From assembly GCA_958299035.1 (NCBI GenBank), contig CATQJL010000316.1:49163585-49227584 (forward strand): a stretch of 64,000 nt of DNA. The letters are read 5' to 3'. Positions within the stretch are counted from its first letter, which is position 1, and each line of letters opens with the position of its first letter. The position numbers and the translations under genes were made by a program. Of this stretch, positions 37,849 through 48,017 are shown in pieces. The DNA is from Cylicocyclus nassatus. Taxonomy: Eukaryota; Nematoda; Chromadorea; Rhabditida; Strongylidae. The notes beneath the pieces were generated by a model that was not told the origin of the DNA, did no database searches, and saw nothing but the letters and a program-made list of their open reading frames with translations.

Positions 37849-39962
37849 GGTAGAGACTTTGCATGTCTCAGTGCTATGGGGAACCAGGGCTGAGTTCTCC
37901 AGAGGGGAGTTACGAGAAGGAGGGTTGTTCCTTCGTCGACCGCTTTTCGTATTACCGCACCGATGAGGTTGAATGGCGGAAAAGCGTATCCAAAGATCCC
38001 CGACCAGTTCTGAGCGATAGCATCGACTTTCAGTGCTCCTGGATCATAGTTGTATGAGTAATAGGCTTCCAATTTTTTATTGAGCCTAGATGCGAATAAG
38101 TCTACATCCGGATACCCGAATGATCTAAACAGGGTTTTGGCCATATCCGCATCTAGGGACCACTCAGAGTTTTCATGATGGAGAACTCTAGACTCCCGAT
38201 CGGCTAGACTATTTAGCGTGCCCGGACGATATGTGGCTGACAGACGAATGTTACGTTCTATCGCCCACTTGCTCATTTCCCTAGCTATGAGTGTCATAGC
38301 TATGTTAGTTGTGCCTCCCTGTTTCTTGATATAAGCGATAGCAGCGGTATTGTCCACTTCCATCAATATGTCGACATCGTGCCAATCCCTGGCAAAGGAC
38401 AGAAGACCGAAGTAGGCAGCTCGCAACTCGAGCGTGTTTATATGCGCCTCCGCCTCTTCTGAAGACCAGCGACCTCCGGTCTTCTGTCCGCAGCATATCG
38501 CCCCCCCCCCCCCCCATCCTGACTTTGACGCATCGGTTGTGATGATGACGTCCGGGGAAAATCTGGTAAAGGATGAGGAAGCCACATGTTGGAACCCCTG
38601 TGCAAACCAGCACAGGTCTCTCTTGCTCCCCTCAGACAAGGTCAAGAACGCCTCATAGGTGGAGTCATCGTGGGGGTTTACGACTAGAGCCAAGTCGTGT
38701 TGCAGAATCCGCGCCATATGCATGGCCAGCGGGGAAGCAACCGCTGCGAAATTTATTCTTCTCAAAAATTGAGAGAGATCTCGAGCCTTCACCTTCTCCT
38801 GCGCTGCCAACGATCTGGCTTCGTCTTGAATACAGGCTATTTTGTCGCTGGGTAACGCAAATCTCATGGCTACAGTGTCTATATCCATGCCCAGAAAATG
38901 CAGTTTCTGTCCTGGTGTAAGGACAGACTTCTCGGTGTTGACCCGCAAACCTAACCTCGCAAACACCTTCAGGGCGTAGCGCGTGTACCGGATGCACTTT
39001 TGTCTGCTGCCGGCAAAAATAGCCCAGTCATCCAGGTACATTATCAGCCTAATGCCCTTAGATCGCAGGTGCTGAGCCACTACGCGCATGAGCTTTGTAT
39101 AGATATACGGGGCTGTAGCCAGGCCGAAGGGCAAGCAAGTAAAGTAATAAATATCCTTTTTCCACCGAAAGGCTAGGTAAGGCCTAGATCTTTCCTCAAT
39201 ATTGACGGCGAAGTACGCGTCACTCATGTCAATCTTGACGCAATAATCCCCTCTATATACCACATCCGCAACGAGATGCAGTCCTTCCATTTTGAAGTGA
39301 GGGATCCAAAGGTACTTGTTCAGAGATCTGAGGTTTATCACCGGTCTCGTCGACCCATCCCTCTTCGGAACTCCGAACATGTTGGACAGCCACACGTGTG
39401 TGTTGCGAGCAACCTTATATATTACCCCCTTGGTGAGTAGTTCACTTAGCGCGGGATCGATGCTGGGGGGTGAATGCTGTGCGGCCATCCAGTCTGAGGG
39501 TAAGCGCGTGCGGGGCTTCGCCAGGAAGGGCAGAGAGTAACCCTTCACCGCAGCTAGCACATGTGGGTCAGTGGTCACCTTTCCCCAATTTTGTGCAAAG
39601 TCGGCCAATCGACCTGCAATCCGGTCGGAGCTAATCTTGGCCAATACTAACTTTTTATTGTTTGGGGGATAAAGCGAAACAGAGAAAACCGACCTTCTTT
39701 CCCTTGTATCAGGCCTGTCTCTTCTTCGTGATCTTTGGGCACGCAATTTCTGCACGGACTTCAACAAGGCACTTTCCCCCGCGGCCAGTTCGTCCCTTAA
39801 CTCGCGTCCGAACAGTTCCGGATGTACTGCTTGGGACATGCGGTGTACCACTGTGGTCCCGGCAAGCGGAAGTCTTCTATAGGAAGGCATGGCCTTATAA
39901 GGGTCCAGTCCCAGGGACTTGAAATGAGACTCGCAATACTCATGACTAACATTAGCATTCAA
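37626..39962 (-). CDS. DIRS reverse transcriptase, RNase H and methyltransferase-like protein
   Basis: Residue numbers count from 39962. The RT spans roughly 190-360, with RPVINLRSLN, KIDMSDAYFAV, LPFGLATAP and the catalytic YLDD box at 309-312. RNase H covers about 470-590, with TTDAS at 475-479, LEL near 511-513 and EVDN near 535-538. Residues 615-700 match the Dam-like methyltransferase-type region of DIRS elements (DVDLFASRLN, FPPFNLI at 661-667, TPLWRTQPWFP). Upstream residues 1-150 are uncharacterised. The frame opens near 39971 inside the end of gag and is +1 to it, with no early ATG. It may therefore be made by frameshifting, reinitiation at an internal ATG (AMPSYRR), or splicing. A 15-base G run lies in the RNase H coding region. 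Confidence 0.95.
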   Translation of the reverse strand: MNANVSHEYCESHFKSLGLDPYKAMPSYRRLPLAGTTVVHRMSQAVHPELFGRELRDELAAGESALLKSVQKLRAQRSRRRDRPDTRERRSVFSVSLYPPNNKKLVLAKISSDRIAGRLADFAQNWGKVTTDPHVLAAVKGYSLPFLAKPRTRLPSDWMAAQHSPPSIDPALSELLTKGVIYKVARNTHVWLSNMFGVPKRDGSTRPVINLRSLNKYLWIPHFKMEGLHLVADVVYRGDYCVKIDMSDAYFAVNIEERSRPYLAFRWKKDIYYFTCLPFGLATAPYIYTKLMRVVAQHLRSKGIRLIMYLDDWAIFAGSRQKCIRYTRYALKVFARLGLRVNTEKSVLTPGQKLHFLGMDIDTVAMRFALPSDKIACIQDEARSLAAQEKVKARDLSQFLRRINFAAVASPLAMHMARILQHDLALVVNPHDDSTYEAFLTLSEGSKRDLCWFAQGFQHVASSSFTRFSPDVIITTDASKSGWGGGGAICCGQKTGGRWSSEEAEAHINTLELRAAYFGLLSFARDWHDVDILMEVDNTAAIAYIKKQGGTTNIAMTLIAREMSKWAIERNIRLSATYRPGTLNSLADRESRVLHHENSEWSLDADMAKTLFRSFGYPDVDLFASRLNKKLEAYYSYNYDPGALKVDAIAQNWSGIFGYAFPPFNLIGAVIRKAVDEGTTLLLVTPLWRTQPWFPIALRHAKSLPWCLVSEAPVITDTVGRSHPLTAQKNFHLLAWSISPRSGPLQGSNAMQSICSWPAGLPILTSSMSPHPRSGIPI
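38501..38515 (-). repeat. 15-base homopolymer inside DIRS RNase H
   Basis: A run of fifteen C on the plus strand (G on the coding strand) encodes the extra glycines in GWGGGGA just after the catalytic TDAS motif. It stays in frame. Confidence 0.9.
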
Positions 39963-40473
39963 GCACCCACCTCAACACTCTTTCTCTCCTGAAGACAATG
40001 ATGTCGCGCAAGGAGGCTGAAAGAAGGATGGTAGCAATGTCGAAATATCCAATGACGGAAGGATGGAATTCTGTTCCTGCTCCGTCAGCTCCTAACTTTC
40101 GCACCAGCTCGATTATATTGATGGTGTTGATGAGGGTTTCGTTTAGACGGCGTAAGTCTGCCTCCCGAAGCTGAATGGACCTCTCGACCTCCCTGGGAAG
40201 TTGGTCGTCCAACATCGCTACTTCTGCGAACGGTGAGGAGACGAGCGGCACATCTTTCAATATGGCTATTCGCTCACTGCTTGACACCTGCATCCCAGCC
40301 GCCACTTGGTCAAATCGGCGCCTAGCCTCCTCAGTGAGGCTTATCCTGATGCGCTGAGTCCTCTGCGGCACCGCAGGTGGGGCGGGTATTTCTTCTTGTG
40401 CTGAAGCGAATTCATCCCTGCGAGGTAATCTGGGGAGCCCCAATAAGGGGGACTGGTAGTCCAAGCCTGGCAC
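39952..40473 (-). CDS. DIRS gag-like protein, C-terminal frame
   Basis: A 173-residue frame lies directly upstream of the RT ORF. It is rich in charged helices (SLTEEARRRFDQVAAGM, READLRRLNETLINTINI) and has no zinc knuckle. Position and size match the gag-like ORF1 of DIRS elements, which is poorly conserved in sequence. It overlaps the frame at 40341-40625, so gag is either split by a one-base loss near 40470 or joined by another mechanism. It ends TAA at 39952-39954 within the opening of the RT frame. Confidence 0.75.
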   Translation of the reverse strand: MPGLDYQSPLLGLPRLPRRDEFASAQEEIPAPPAVPQRTQRIRISLTEEARRRFDQVAAGMQVSSSERIAILKDVPLVSSPFAEVAMLDDQLPREVERSIQLREADLRRLNETLINTINIIELVRKLGADGAGTEFHPSVIGYFDIATILLSASLRDIIVFRRERVLRWVLEC

Positions 40474-40625
40474 GGGTCCTTGACGTCCAGCTCTCCTTCC
40501 TCTGGGGGATCTGGCGACGGAGAACGGGAGCTCGATCGACCGGATGACTCGCTGGACGACGTGCTGCTTGAACGCGAATGACGGCTACGTTCGCGGTCGC
40601 TCGATCTCGAACGAGAGCGACTCAT
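40341..40625 (-). CDS. DIRS gag-like protein, RS-rich N-terminal frame
   Basis: The start ATG (40623-40625) directly abuts a TTGCAG acceptor. An upstream in-frame ATG at 40637 would lie before that acceptor. The first ~42 residues are dominated by R-S and S-S dipeptides (SRSRSRSSDRERSRHSRSSS), followed by an acidic proline-rich PDPPEEGELDV segment. This resembles the RS domain of SR splicing proteins. After about residue 50 the frame loses protein-like character while the neighbouring frame (to 39952) takes over, which points to a frame break near 40470. Confidence 0.75.
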   Translation of the reverse strand: MSRSRSRSSDRERSRHSRSSSTSSSESSGRSSSRSPSPDPPEEGELDVKDPCQAWTTSPPYWGSPDYLAGMNSLQHKKKYPPHLRCRRGLSASG

Positions 40626-40632
40626 CTGCAAC
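40626..40632 (-). promoter_or_regulatory. Splice acceptor abutting DIRS gag ATG
   Basis: On the element strand GGTGTTGCAG is followed immediately by the start codon. This could serve spliced-leader trans-splicing or a leader intron; no donor was identified between here and the terminal repeat. Confidence 0.5.
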
Positions 40633-40784
40633 ACCAAAAGTCAGTAAAGGTTTTAATCCTAGGACTGACTTGTATGTGTGGTTCGCCGGCCGGGGCCCAG
40701 GGCTAAAACCGGCGTAGAGACGAACCATATCCATGGAAAAAATCGAATTCAAAAAAAAAGCGAGCGGACAGGAGCGCTCACAAA

Positions 40785-40954
40785 AGCAAACTGAGGATAC
40801 ATCCGAGTCGAGCTCGGTGACGCCTATTGGCGGGATCGCGATGGATCGAATAGATCAATCGCGCAATCAGCAGGTCACGACCAAGAAAAGTCGCGACCAT
40901 CGATTCAAAGTGAGAAATCGACAGGACTCCAAAAGCAAGAGCCATTTGATATTT
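40785..40954. repeat. DIRS inverted terminal repeat, right (5' side)
   Basis: It is the inverse of 36202-36371 with about five substitutions. About 17 bp of unique sequence (AGAGCTGCAATTATAAT) lies outside it. Confidence 0.95.
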
Positions 40955-41456
40955 AGAGCTGCAATTATAATTAATAAGTCAACTGGTTGTTATAATAACC
41001 GCAGGGGCCGAAGACTTGTTCGTGATAAATGTATCAACAAACGATGAAAGAGCGAGAGAAGTAAGATCAAAAAGATCAAGATAGATTGAGTTTGACTAAA
41101 GATTCAAGGAACAATCTTTAAGATCTAACAAGCCTCTAAGCGAGCTCGTTCAATGGTAGCCAGAAAGTTGAGCCGTAAGATTTAGAGGCATGATCGCTAA
41201 TCGATTGTTAATGCAGGCTGCACTCTCTCGCCCAACAGTAAGGAAAGTAATTCGAGATTTAAGATAACTAACAGCTCAAATTGAGTCTTGCATTGCCACC
41301 TAGAATTGGAGTAGTGAGTCCATACCAAAATTCGTAATCTGCTGTTGAAATGCGGGAAATCTCATTATTATGAGTCACATTTCATAAAAACCATTAGATT
41401 GCACAGATCGCTAGATTTCGAATAAATGCGCATGTTCATACCAAAGCCTAGTGCAT

Positions 41457-41592
41457 GACGAAGGCGCGATCTTTTGGACGCGAACGCGGCTTTATTAGCC
41501 GCAGAGCAGTGAGGCGCAGGGTTTACAACGGTGAAGATACGCGCACGCCGCGCTCGCGCCCGCTCAACTTATACTGCTTCAGCGCCTTCGTC
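41457..41592. mobile_element. GC-rich short inverted-repeat element
   Basis: The segment is bounded by GACGAAGGCGC and its inverse and is far more GC-rich than its surroundings. Copy A appears to lack it (near 19850). An AGCCT duplication may flank a slightly larger unit (about 41447-41597). Alignment here is loose, so the boundaries and MITE assignment are tentative. Confidence 0.45.
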
Positions 41593-41677
41593 CTGCGGTA
41601 GCCTTTATGCACTTTGTAAATGAGACGGAATCGGTTTTTTACGAACAACGAATATTTTGAAGTAGAAATGAGTATGG

Positions 41678-42048
41678 ACCAGTGGGGCACCCACGATTTC
41701 CGCTCGGGGGGGGGGGGGGGAGGGGGATGCAACAAAAAATTTTTTCGAATGAAGGTGTGTGGCGTTACCCACGCACTCCAAAAGGTTTTTTGAAATGCTT
41801 CCCAAAATTTTTGCGGCCCCCTGACCTCAAAATTTTGGAGAAAGGGGGCATGGCCGCAGCCACGCCTTCGAAAATTTTTTTTACAAAGCCAGTTTGAATT
41901 TTGAAAATTTCAAAAATTATTTGAATTATTCACAAGTAAAAACAAGTCGCTTGCACATGTTTATAACTCATTCAAGTAACTTTCAAAAATTTCGCGACCC
42001 ATTCTCGGGGGGGGGGGGGGGTAGGCCCCCTCGGTATACCACTGGTAT
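41678..42048. mobile_element. Poly-G MITE, CAGTGG family (copy 2)
   Basis: The ends CCAGTGG and CCACTGG are inverted and flanked by a TATGGA duplication. Copy A has a single TATGGG at about 19931. Both ends carry G runs of about 14 bases. The interior matches the element at 8458-8800 inverted. It has no coding capacity. The 6-bp duplication excludes the TA-targeting mariner group; the superfamily is undetermined. Confidence 0.85.
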
Positions 42049-43379
42049 GGACTTATAAATGGAAATCGTTTAATTCACTAGTGAGGTTGAAAGTCAATAA
42101 AAAGATCATGCCCAGCTTTTTGGAGCATCATATCACTAGAAGTCTGACAAATGATAAAGTGAACCTCTTGGGAATTTGATCTACAGTGCTCCAGAGTATG
42201 CTGTTAGGATTCGTCATAATTGTTTCCAAACCTTTACGCAGTTTACAATTCTCAAGGACTCAGAGCCTGCAAGAAATGAATATATCGCTATAATTCGAAC
42301 GAATGAGTTTTATAATTACGTATACAAGTGGTAGGACATAAAAGCGCTAAGGTGGAGTTTGCTGTTGTATGCCGAACACTTTTCAAATTCTAGCCATGGG
42401 AAACTACCAAAAGTGGATGTGCGGATTATTAGGTCAAGCAGCAGCAGGTGTGGGCCCGCTGAAGTTTTAGAAAGAAGGTTCATCGGGCAGGTTTTCAGCG
42501 TGGTTTAAAATCTAAGTTTTGACCTTAAACTTCAGGTGGATCACGAGTTATATAGATGTGTAAAACACCACCTGTGGCCACCTAAAAGTTGTTTTGCTTT
42601 ATAAGAACATAACTCTAATCTGAAAACGTCAAAATCGCAATTTTCCTCAATAGTAGTAGATGAGATATAAAAATGATAATATGAAGGTTGAATTTTATAA
42701 GCTGAAAAAAATATTATGAGACAAACCCAGTGAATGAATGTAACTTTTATTCGCCCACATCTCACACATTTGATGTTTGGTAAGGTGTTAATTAGTGAGG
42801 AGATTTTTCATAGTGAGACGCAACATGATTTAGTGAAGCTCCACATCAAAGGCAAAGCTTTATTGTACTCTAAATAGCGCAAAATTGTCCATCTGCATAA
42901 GCCAGCGCGTACCTTGCTGATGGTTAACTAATGCCAGATGTCAGTTTCAAAGATAAAAGCAATTTGTCCTACAAATGAACATATTACTGAAAAAGTTTGT
43001 TGCGCGCGCAAATATTTTTTTGACATTGACTATGACTACGTTAAATTTACTGCACAAGTGAGCTTTATGTTGGAAACCCAAGTCGCTTTACATTATCAAT
43101 GATCAATTTCCCACAGAAATTTGTGCTTGAGATTTTGACCATCATAGTACTTCACCGAGAATGGAAGACGGACAAGGCAATGGAAGAGATAGATGGAAAT
43201 TCCCAAATTTTCCTGAGATAGCAACTAAAGGGGCAGCTAAGTCGTTAATTATAGTCTGACTAAGCTTGGAAATCACAAAATACTGGACAGCACATCACTT
43301 GCCTCACCTAACCCAAGCGGCTGGCAGCTCAGCAGTGAAGGCTTATTCCTCTTTCGTAAGCTCCATTCATGGGAATATA

Positions 43380-44054
43380 CAGGGTGTCCCAAAAAAATGT
43401 GAACACTGTTTGATCGTTAATAACTCCGTAGTTTTCATGTCTTTCGCCGAGCGAGGCACCATTCTGTAGAGCGAGGTTCAACTTGGATTTACAGTGCGCG
43501 GCAAAACTCCGATCTCCCTTCGTTACTGTATGATTACGGTATGAACATCTAGCATGTGGATCCATGGTAAAATACGCCATTTGACAAAATTTTTTTCAAA
43601 AAATCTGAAAATGGTGTACTAAGGTTTTTGCGCACGCTGATTCCACTACACAACTTTTTACTAGTGTTTTCAGCTTTTTTGACGGTTTAGTCACATTTCT
43701 GACAAATGCTGGAAATTCAGTTATTGCGGTTTACCTTCAATAACCTTGGAAAGAAGCATCACAGTGAAGTAAAAATTTCATATTCGAACTCAGCGGCTTC
43801 CGTCACCATAGTATAAAACTATTCGGCTTGTTTGATTTTGTTCCGAAGAGAATATGGCTTGCAATGGCCTAAAATCCTTGTCGAAATTCCTACCGTAATC
43901 CTATAGTAATGAAGAGCGAACGACGACTCGCTCCATACTGTAGATCTAAGTTAAACCTCACTTTATAGAATGGTGCCTCAAGCTCGGCGAAAAACTTGAA
44001 AGCAAGGGAGTTATTAATGATCAAACAGTGTTCACATTTTTTTGGGACACCCTG
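43380..44054. mobile_element. TA-flanked foldback MITE, CAGGGTGTCCC family (copy 2)
   Basis: It has the same tips and long inverted arms as 2918-3572 and is flanked by TA. Copy A reads through the empty site at about 22213-22218. ORFs inside are reflections of the arms. Confidence 0.88.
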
Positions 44055-44853
44055 TATATTTCGCTTGTAAGCTAATCCAGCTTCCATGCGCTAAACCCGT
44101 ATTAGTTTTCGTCGCACAAAAGGAATAAACGTAGTGCAATGTACATCAAACTGCATCGAACTGAAGGGTGAAATTTTTCATAAACGCGGCTCTCTATACA
44201 AGACTCTCTATAGCTTTCCCACCAATGCATTTATGATTATCCAGCCATGTTTATGGTCGCAAAATTTTTTTGACTATGCTGAGTCGATCAAGAGAATGAA
44301 TCTCTAATGTTATAATATTGTGTTATTACGGTATACTAAGCGACTCGCAAATTATTGTAACAAGCTCAAAAGCAATCATTTGAAGATTGCTGACAGTATA
44401 ATCACCATTTTCCACTCAATAGGCAGATAGCTCGTTGATATCTCTGCTCTTACTAAAAGAAGGAATTTCACGATTGTCGAGACCATGCAAGGACCAAAAA
44501 GCTTTTTTGCATTCCAATTAGAAGTGCTCAAAGTATTTACTGATTCCATTACTAAAGGCTTTAGTACCTACATATCTCGCTTTTTTCCTTTGTTATAGGC
44601 TCTTTGGAAAAAAGATATCCATACACACGATACCGAGGAGAAATGAATGCCACTAGCAAAATGTGGTATGGAAAGAATCACGAAACGAAAACTTCGAATT
44701 AGTAGACATATAAGCTACAGCTTTCTATATCAAGTTAGTACAAGTATATAAGTCTTGCACTGTAAATTCTATCAAAAAAAACTTATGAGAGGCTTAAATG
44801 CTGCAACATAAACATTTTTTCACCCAAAGTATCACGTATTCATCATGTTTTAA

Positions 44854-45798
44854 CTTGTTACACAAGTCTTGTTGCACCTTAATTCCTTACGATGATAAGT
44901 CGTGAACTTCATAATTCTAAAAGGGCTCCAGGATACCGTTCGATAGAGCAGAGCAAGCTCTACAAGTGGTATGCAAAAGTTTGCACCGACTTCGACCCAC
45001 TGTAACTTTCCATCCAAAATCTGAGTCGCACTGAAGGCTCAAAAAAAGGCGAAAAATTCATATCTTTGTTCAAAAAAAATCCTCCGCATCTGCAACTCGT
45101 TCAGGCAGATTGCCCAGTATATCAGACACTTGCGTGTACCGTTCGTTTAATTTCTCCTCATCTAGCAATCGAAAAATGGCAAATTTCTCAGTTTCTACAA
45201 AAACGAAGCTATGTTGTTTCTATTTAAGTAGCTGTATACTACAAGCCCTTAGAAGTATAACCGTAAATTTTCAGCTTTTCAGAAGCCCCAGTTTTCGAAA
45301 AATACCAAATTTAGCTTCTCTCACTGGAGTGTTCAATGCTAAATTAGGTAATTCTCGAAAACTAGGACTTCTGGAGAGCTGAAAATTTACGGTTATACTT
45401 CAAGGGCTTGTAGTATACAGCTACATGCATAGAAACAGCATAGCTTCCTTTTTTGTAAAACAGAAAATTTTCCTTTTCTCGATTTCTAGATGAGGAAAAA
45501 ATGCAGCAACGGGACATATGAGTGTTTGATATCGTGGGCAATTTGTGTAAGCAAGTTAGAGATTTATAGGAATTTTCTGAACAAAGGTATGTAGTTTTCG
45601 CCATTTCTGAGCCTTTACTAAGACTCAGATTTTGGATGCAAAATTACATTGGGTCGAAGGTGGTGCGAACTTTTGCATACCACCTTGTAGAGCTTGCCTT
45701 GGTCTATCGAATGGTAACCTGGAGTCCTGCAAAAATATGAGGTGCATGACTTATGGCTGTTAGAAGTTAAGTGTAACAAGACTTATGTAACAACCCAA
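44854..45798. mobile_element. Long foldback mariner-type MITE (copy 2)
   Basis: It matches 4362-5358 along both arms, including GACCCACTGTAACTTTCCAT and TGTATACTACAAGCCC. The left tip is more diverged (CTTGTTACACAAGTCTTG). The flanking TA and the unoccupied site in copy A (about 23038) confirm insertion. Confidence 0.88.
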
Positions 45799-46196
45799 TA
45801 CATTACAGCTTTTTCTTAGACTAGAACCGAAAAATGGAAAAATTAATCTATCGTAGTCATTAAAGATTAGACGTTGACAAGGCGAATTTTGCTTGGTTGA
45901 TAAGAGTAGGAGATGAGACACGAAAACAAGATTAACTAGATTTTGCTGGACAGCGTTGGCGTTTCCTTCATCCCAAATTCATAATCTTACAATTAAGAAT
46001 TTTCTTTCAACCGCATGCATCGATGTGAAATCGTCAATTCTTGCTTCAAAACTATCAGAAGCCGATACTTTCTCTAAATCTCAACTAATCAAACAGTTTC
46101 AGAACTCTGGAAAAGCAGAAAATCGTTGAAATTTTCGACGCAAGACTGCTAGATTCAATTTAATGAAAGACTATTAGCACTTAGCAAACAAAGGAG

Positions 46197-46346
46197 ATGA
46201 AAATGATTGAAACGTGCATAGTTTGTTGTGAAGGAACTGGTCTGGTTACACCATCACAAGGACGCGTAAACTTGGGAGCTGTACGCAACTTGTTTCCACA
46301 ACTCCCAAGTGGACACCACGTCGTTTTTCAAGAGCGGATAGATTGA
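46197..46346 (+). CDS. Conserved 49-codon ORF (copy B)
   Basis: This is the same ORF as 23436-23585, with identical length and stop. It begins MKMIETCIVCCEGTG and ends VVFQERID. Function unknown. Confidence 0.4.
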   Translation: MKMIETCIVCCEGTGLVTPSQGRVNLGAVRNLFPQLPSGHHVVFQERID

Positions 46347-47065
46347 ACGTGTTTTTGTTGCTGAACGAGCATCCCAGGGGATATTTTCTGGAGAGGAAAA
46401 TACTTAACAGACAGCCCGTAAGATGAATGGGAAGAGAAGCGAATGAGAGATGTAGAGAAATTCCAAAAACAGCTTATTTGAGCATTTTCAAATGAAGACG
46501 TGAGCTGTCGATGAGTGAAGCTTGATAGGTCGCCTCAGAAGCTTTGCACCAAACACCTCGGAAAGCTCTCCCTCGGCTTGCGATATATTGGAGATAAAGT
46601 AAAGCGGTAATGTGCAGAAATACTGTAGGCAAATCGCGCCATTGCAAGCTGGGAAAGGGTAATTTTTAAACATTATTCTCTTTACTTTAAGTCCCCAAAC
46701 TCACCAAATCAATGAATTCTAAGGTTACTTTCGCTCTTATGTAATGTAACCTTTTCTACTATGAAAGATACGGTAAATTTCGACTTTTTTAGGCTTTTGT
46801 CTCAATGGCGTGAGCCTTTCAAAGAATTTTCGACGTTTCAGAGCAATATTTATAGAACAGCTACATAGTATGTAAATGAGAGGCTCATAATTTGAAAGCA
46901 GAACTATAAAACCCCTGTTTTTTTTTTGATTTTAGCTCATCAAATCAGTGAGCAAAATATGAGAAAAATTATTTCAGCTGAAGTTTGAAAAAGAATATCG
47001 GAAATTTTTTTCCGTTGTCAAATTTCGAAGTCTATTAGGAGCAGTGCAAAGTGCCATGAAAAGAC

Positions 47066-47228
47066 ACATACCATTTGATTCGACGGAGTTGGCAGCCGAA
47101 AGGCGACCGCTCGCACCCGCGACGTAGCCTGCGTCCCTCTCGCGGGCGTGCTCTCTAATTAATCGCTAGCCCTATTAGGCCTCGGAGCCTCGCCTTCCAG
47201 CCGCCATTCCCATTCAGTCAAAGAGTGT
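47066..47228. mobile_element. Small GC-rich MITE, ACATACC family (copy 2)
   Basis: This is related to 8192-8349, with the shared start ACATACC-TTTGATTCGA and the internal pair GGCAGCCGAAAGGC against GCCTTCCAGCCGCC. Copy A lacks it near 24335. The ends have diverged. Confidence 0.8.
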
Positions 47229-48017
47229 AGATCAAATTCGCAGTAGAATACTCACATATAGCTAGTGTCTGCAACTTAACACTAATTAGGGATTCTCGCT
47301 TCTCGTCTTGGAAGTTTGAGATGTGATACAAGCATGATATTTGATCGAAGACAAATATTTTATTGCTTGGACAAGTACATTACCTATAACACATCTCAGA
47401 CTGCTTTGGATGACGACGACGCGAGAATCTTCAAACTTGATCGTAGCTGCAAAGCCCTACTGAGCCCCAATGTATCTTTGAGTGTTCTACTATGTTTTGA
47501 TCTCTGTGTCCTTCTATGGCAATTTGCATGACTATAGATGGACTTCAAGAGCTGACAGCAAAAAAAACATGTTCCCGCTGATTCCCATGTTTTGAAACAA
47601 AATCGTTGAACAAAGTTCGGGAAATGTAACAGCCATTTGAATTTTCAAACATGCAATAAGAATTTTTTTTATTATGAATAGCTGAAAGATATCAAGATTG
47701 GACGCTTGAAAATGTACGAAAAGTGCCTTCTTGCAAGTTCATTGATATATGGGCGAATGTGTTTTATGATATAGGATATCATCGCAGAAGCTTTGTTGAA
47801 ACAACCTTCTTGGGAGAACTGGGATGCATGAACATATGAACATACGTGCATCTCTGCATTGCAGATGAAGAAGTTAACCTGGCACAAAATTTTCCTTAAC
47901 AAATGCAACCAATGATAAATGGACACTGGCAGTTTCTAGAAGGATTGACGCGAGTAGCACAAAAGAAGCTGATTAATGTGTCTGTTAGAAAAAGGTGCGA
48001 ATGATCAATTGTCTCAG

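Larger units (their letters stand above)
36142..40971 (-). mobile_element. DIRS-type tyrosine-recombinase retrotransposon
   Basis: The 4.8-kb element reads right to left: 5' inverted terminal repeat, leader, RS-rich gag, RT/RNase H/methyltransferase-like ORF, overlapping tyrosine recombinase, internal complementary region, 3' inverted terminal repeat. The two repeats are 170 bp and differ at about five positions. There is no integrase and no target duplication. This layout and the tyrosine recombinase define the DIRS1 group rather than the PAT or Ngaro layout with split direct repeats. Copy A near 19443 shows the unoccupied site. The ends are set by the internal complementary region to within about 5 bp, because a short A+T tract is shared. 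Confidence 0.93.

Noticed and set aside
38305..38997. 100-115-codon frames on both strands inside the DIRS RT ORF
   Set aside because: They are shadows of the RT/RNase H frame, which holds all recognisable motifs.
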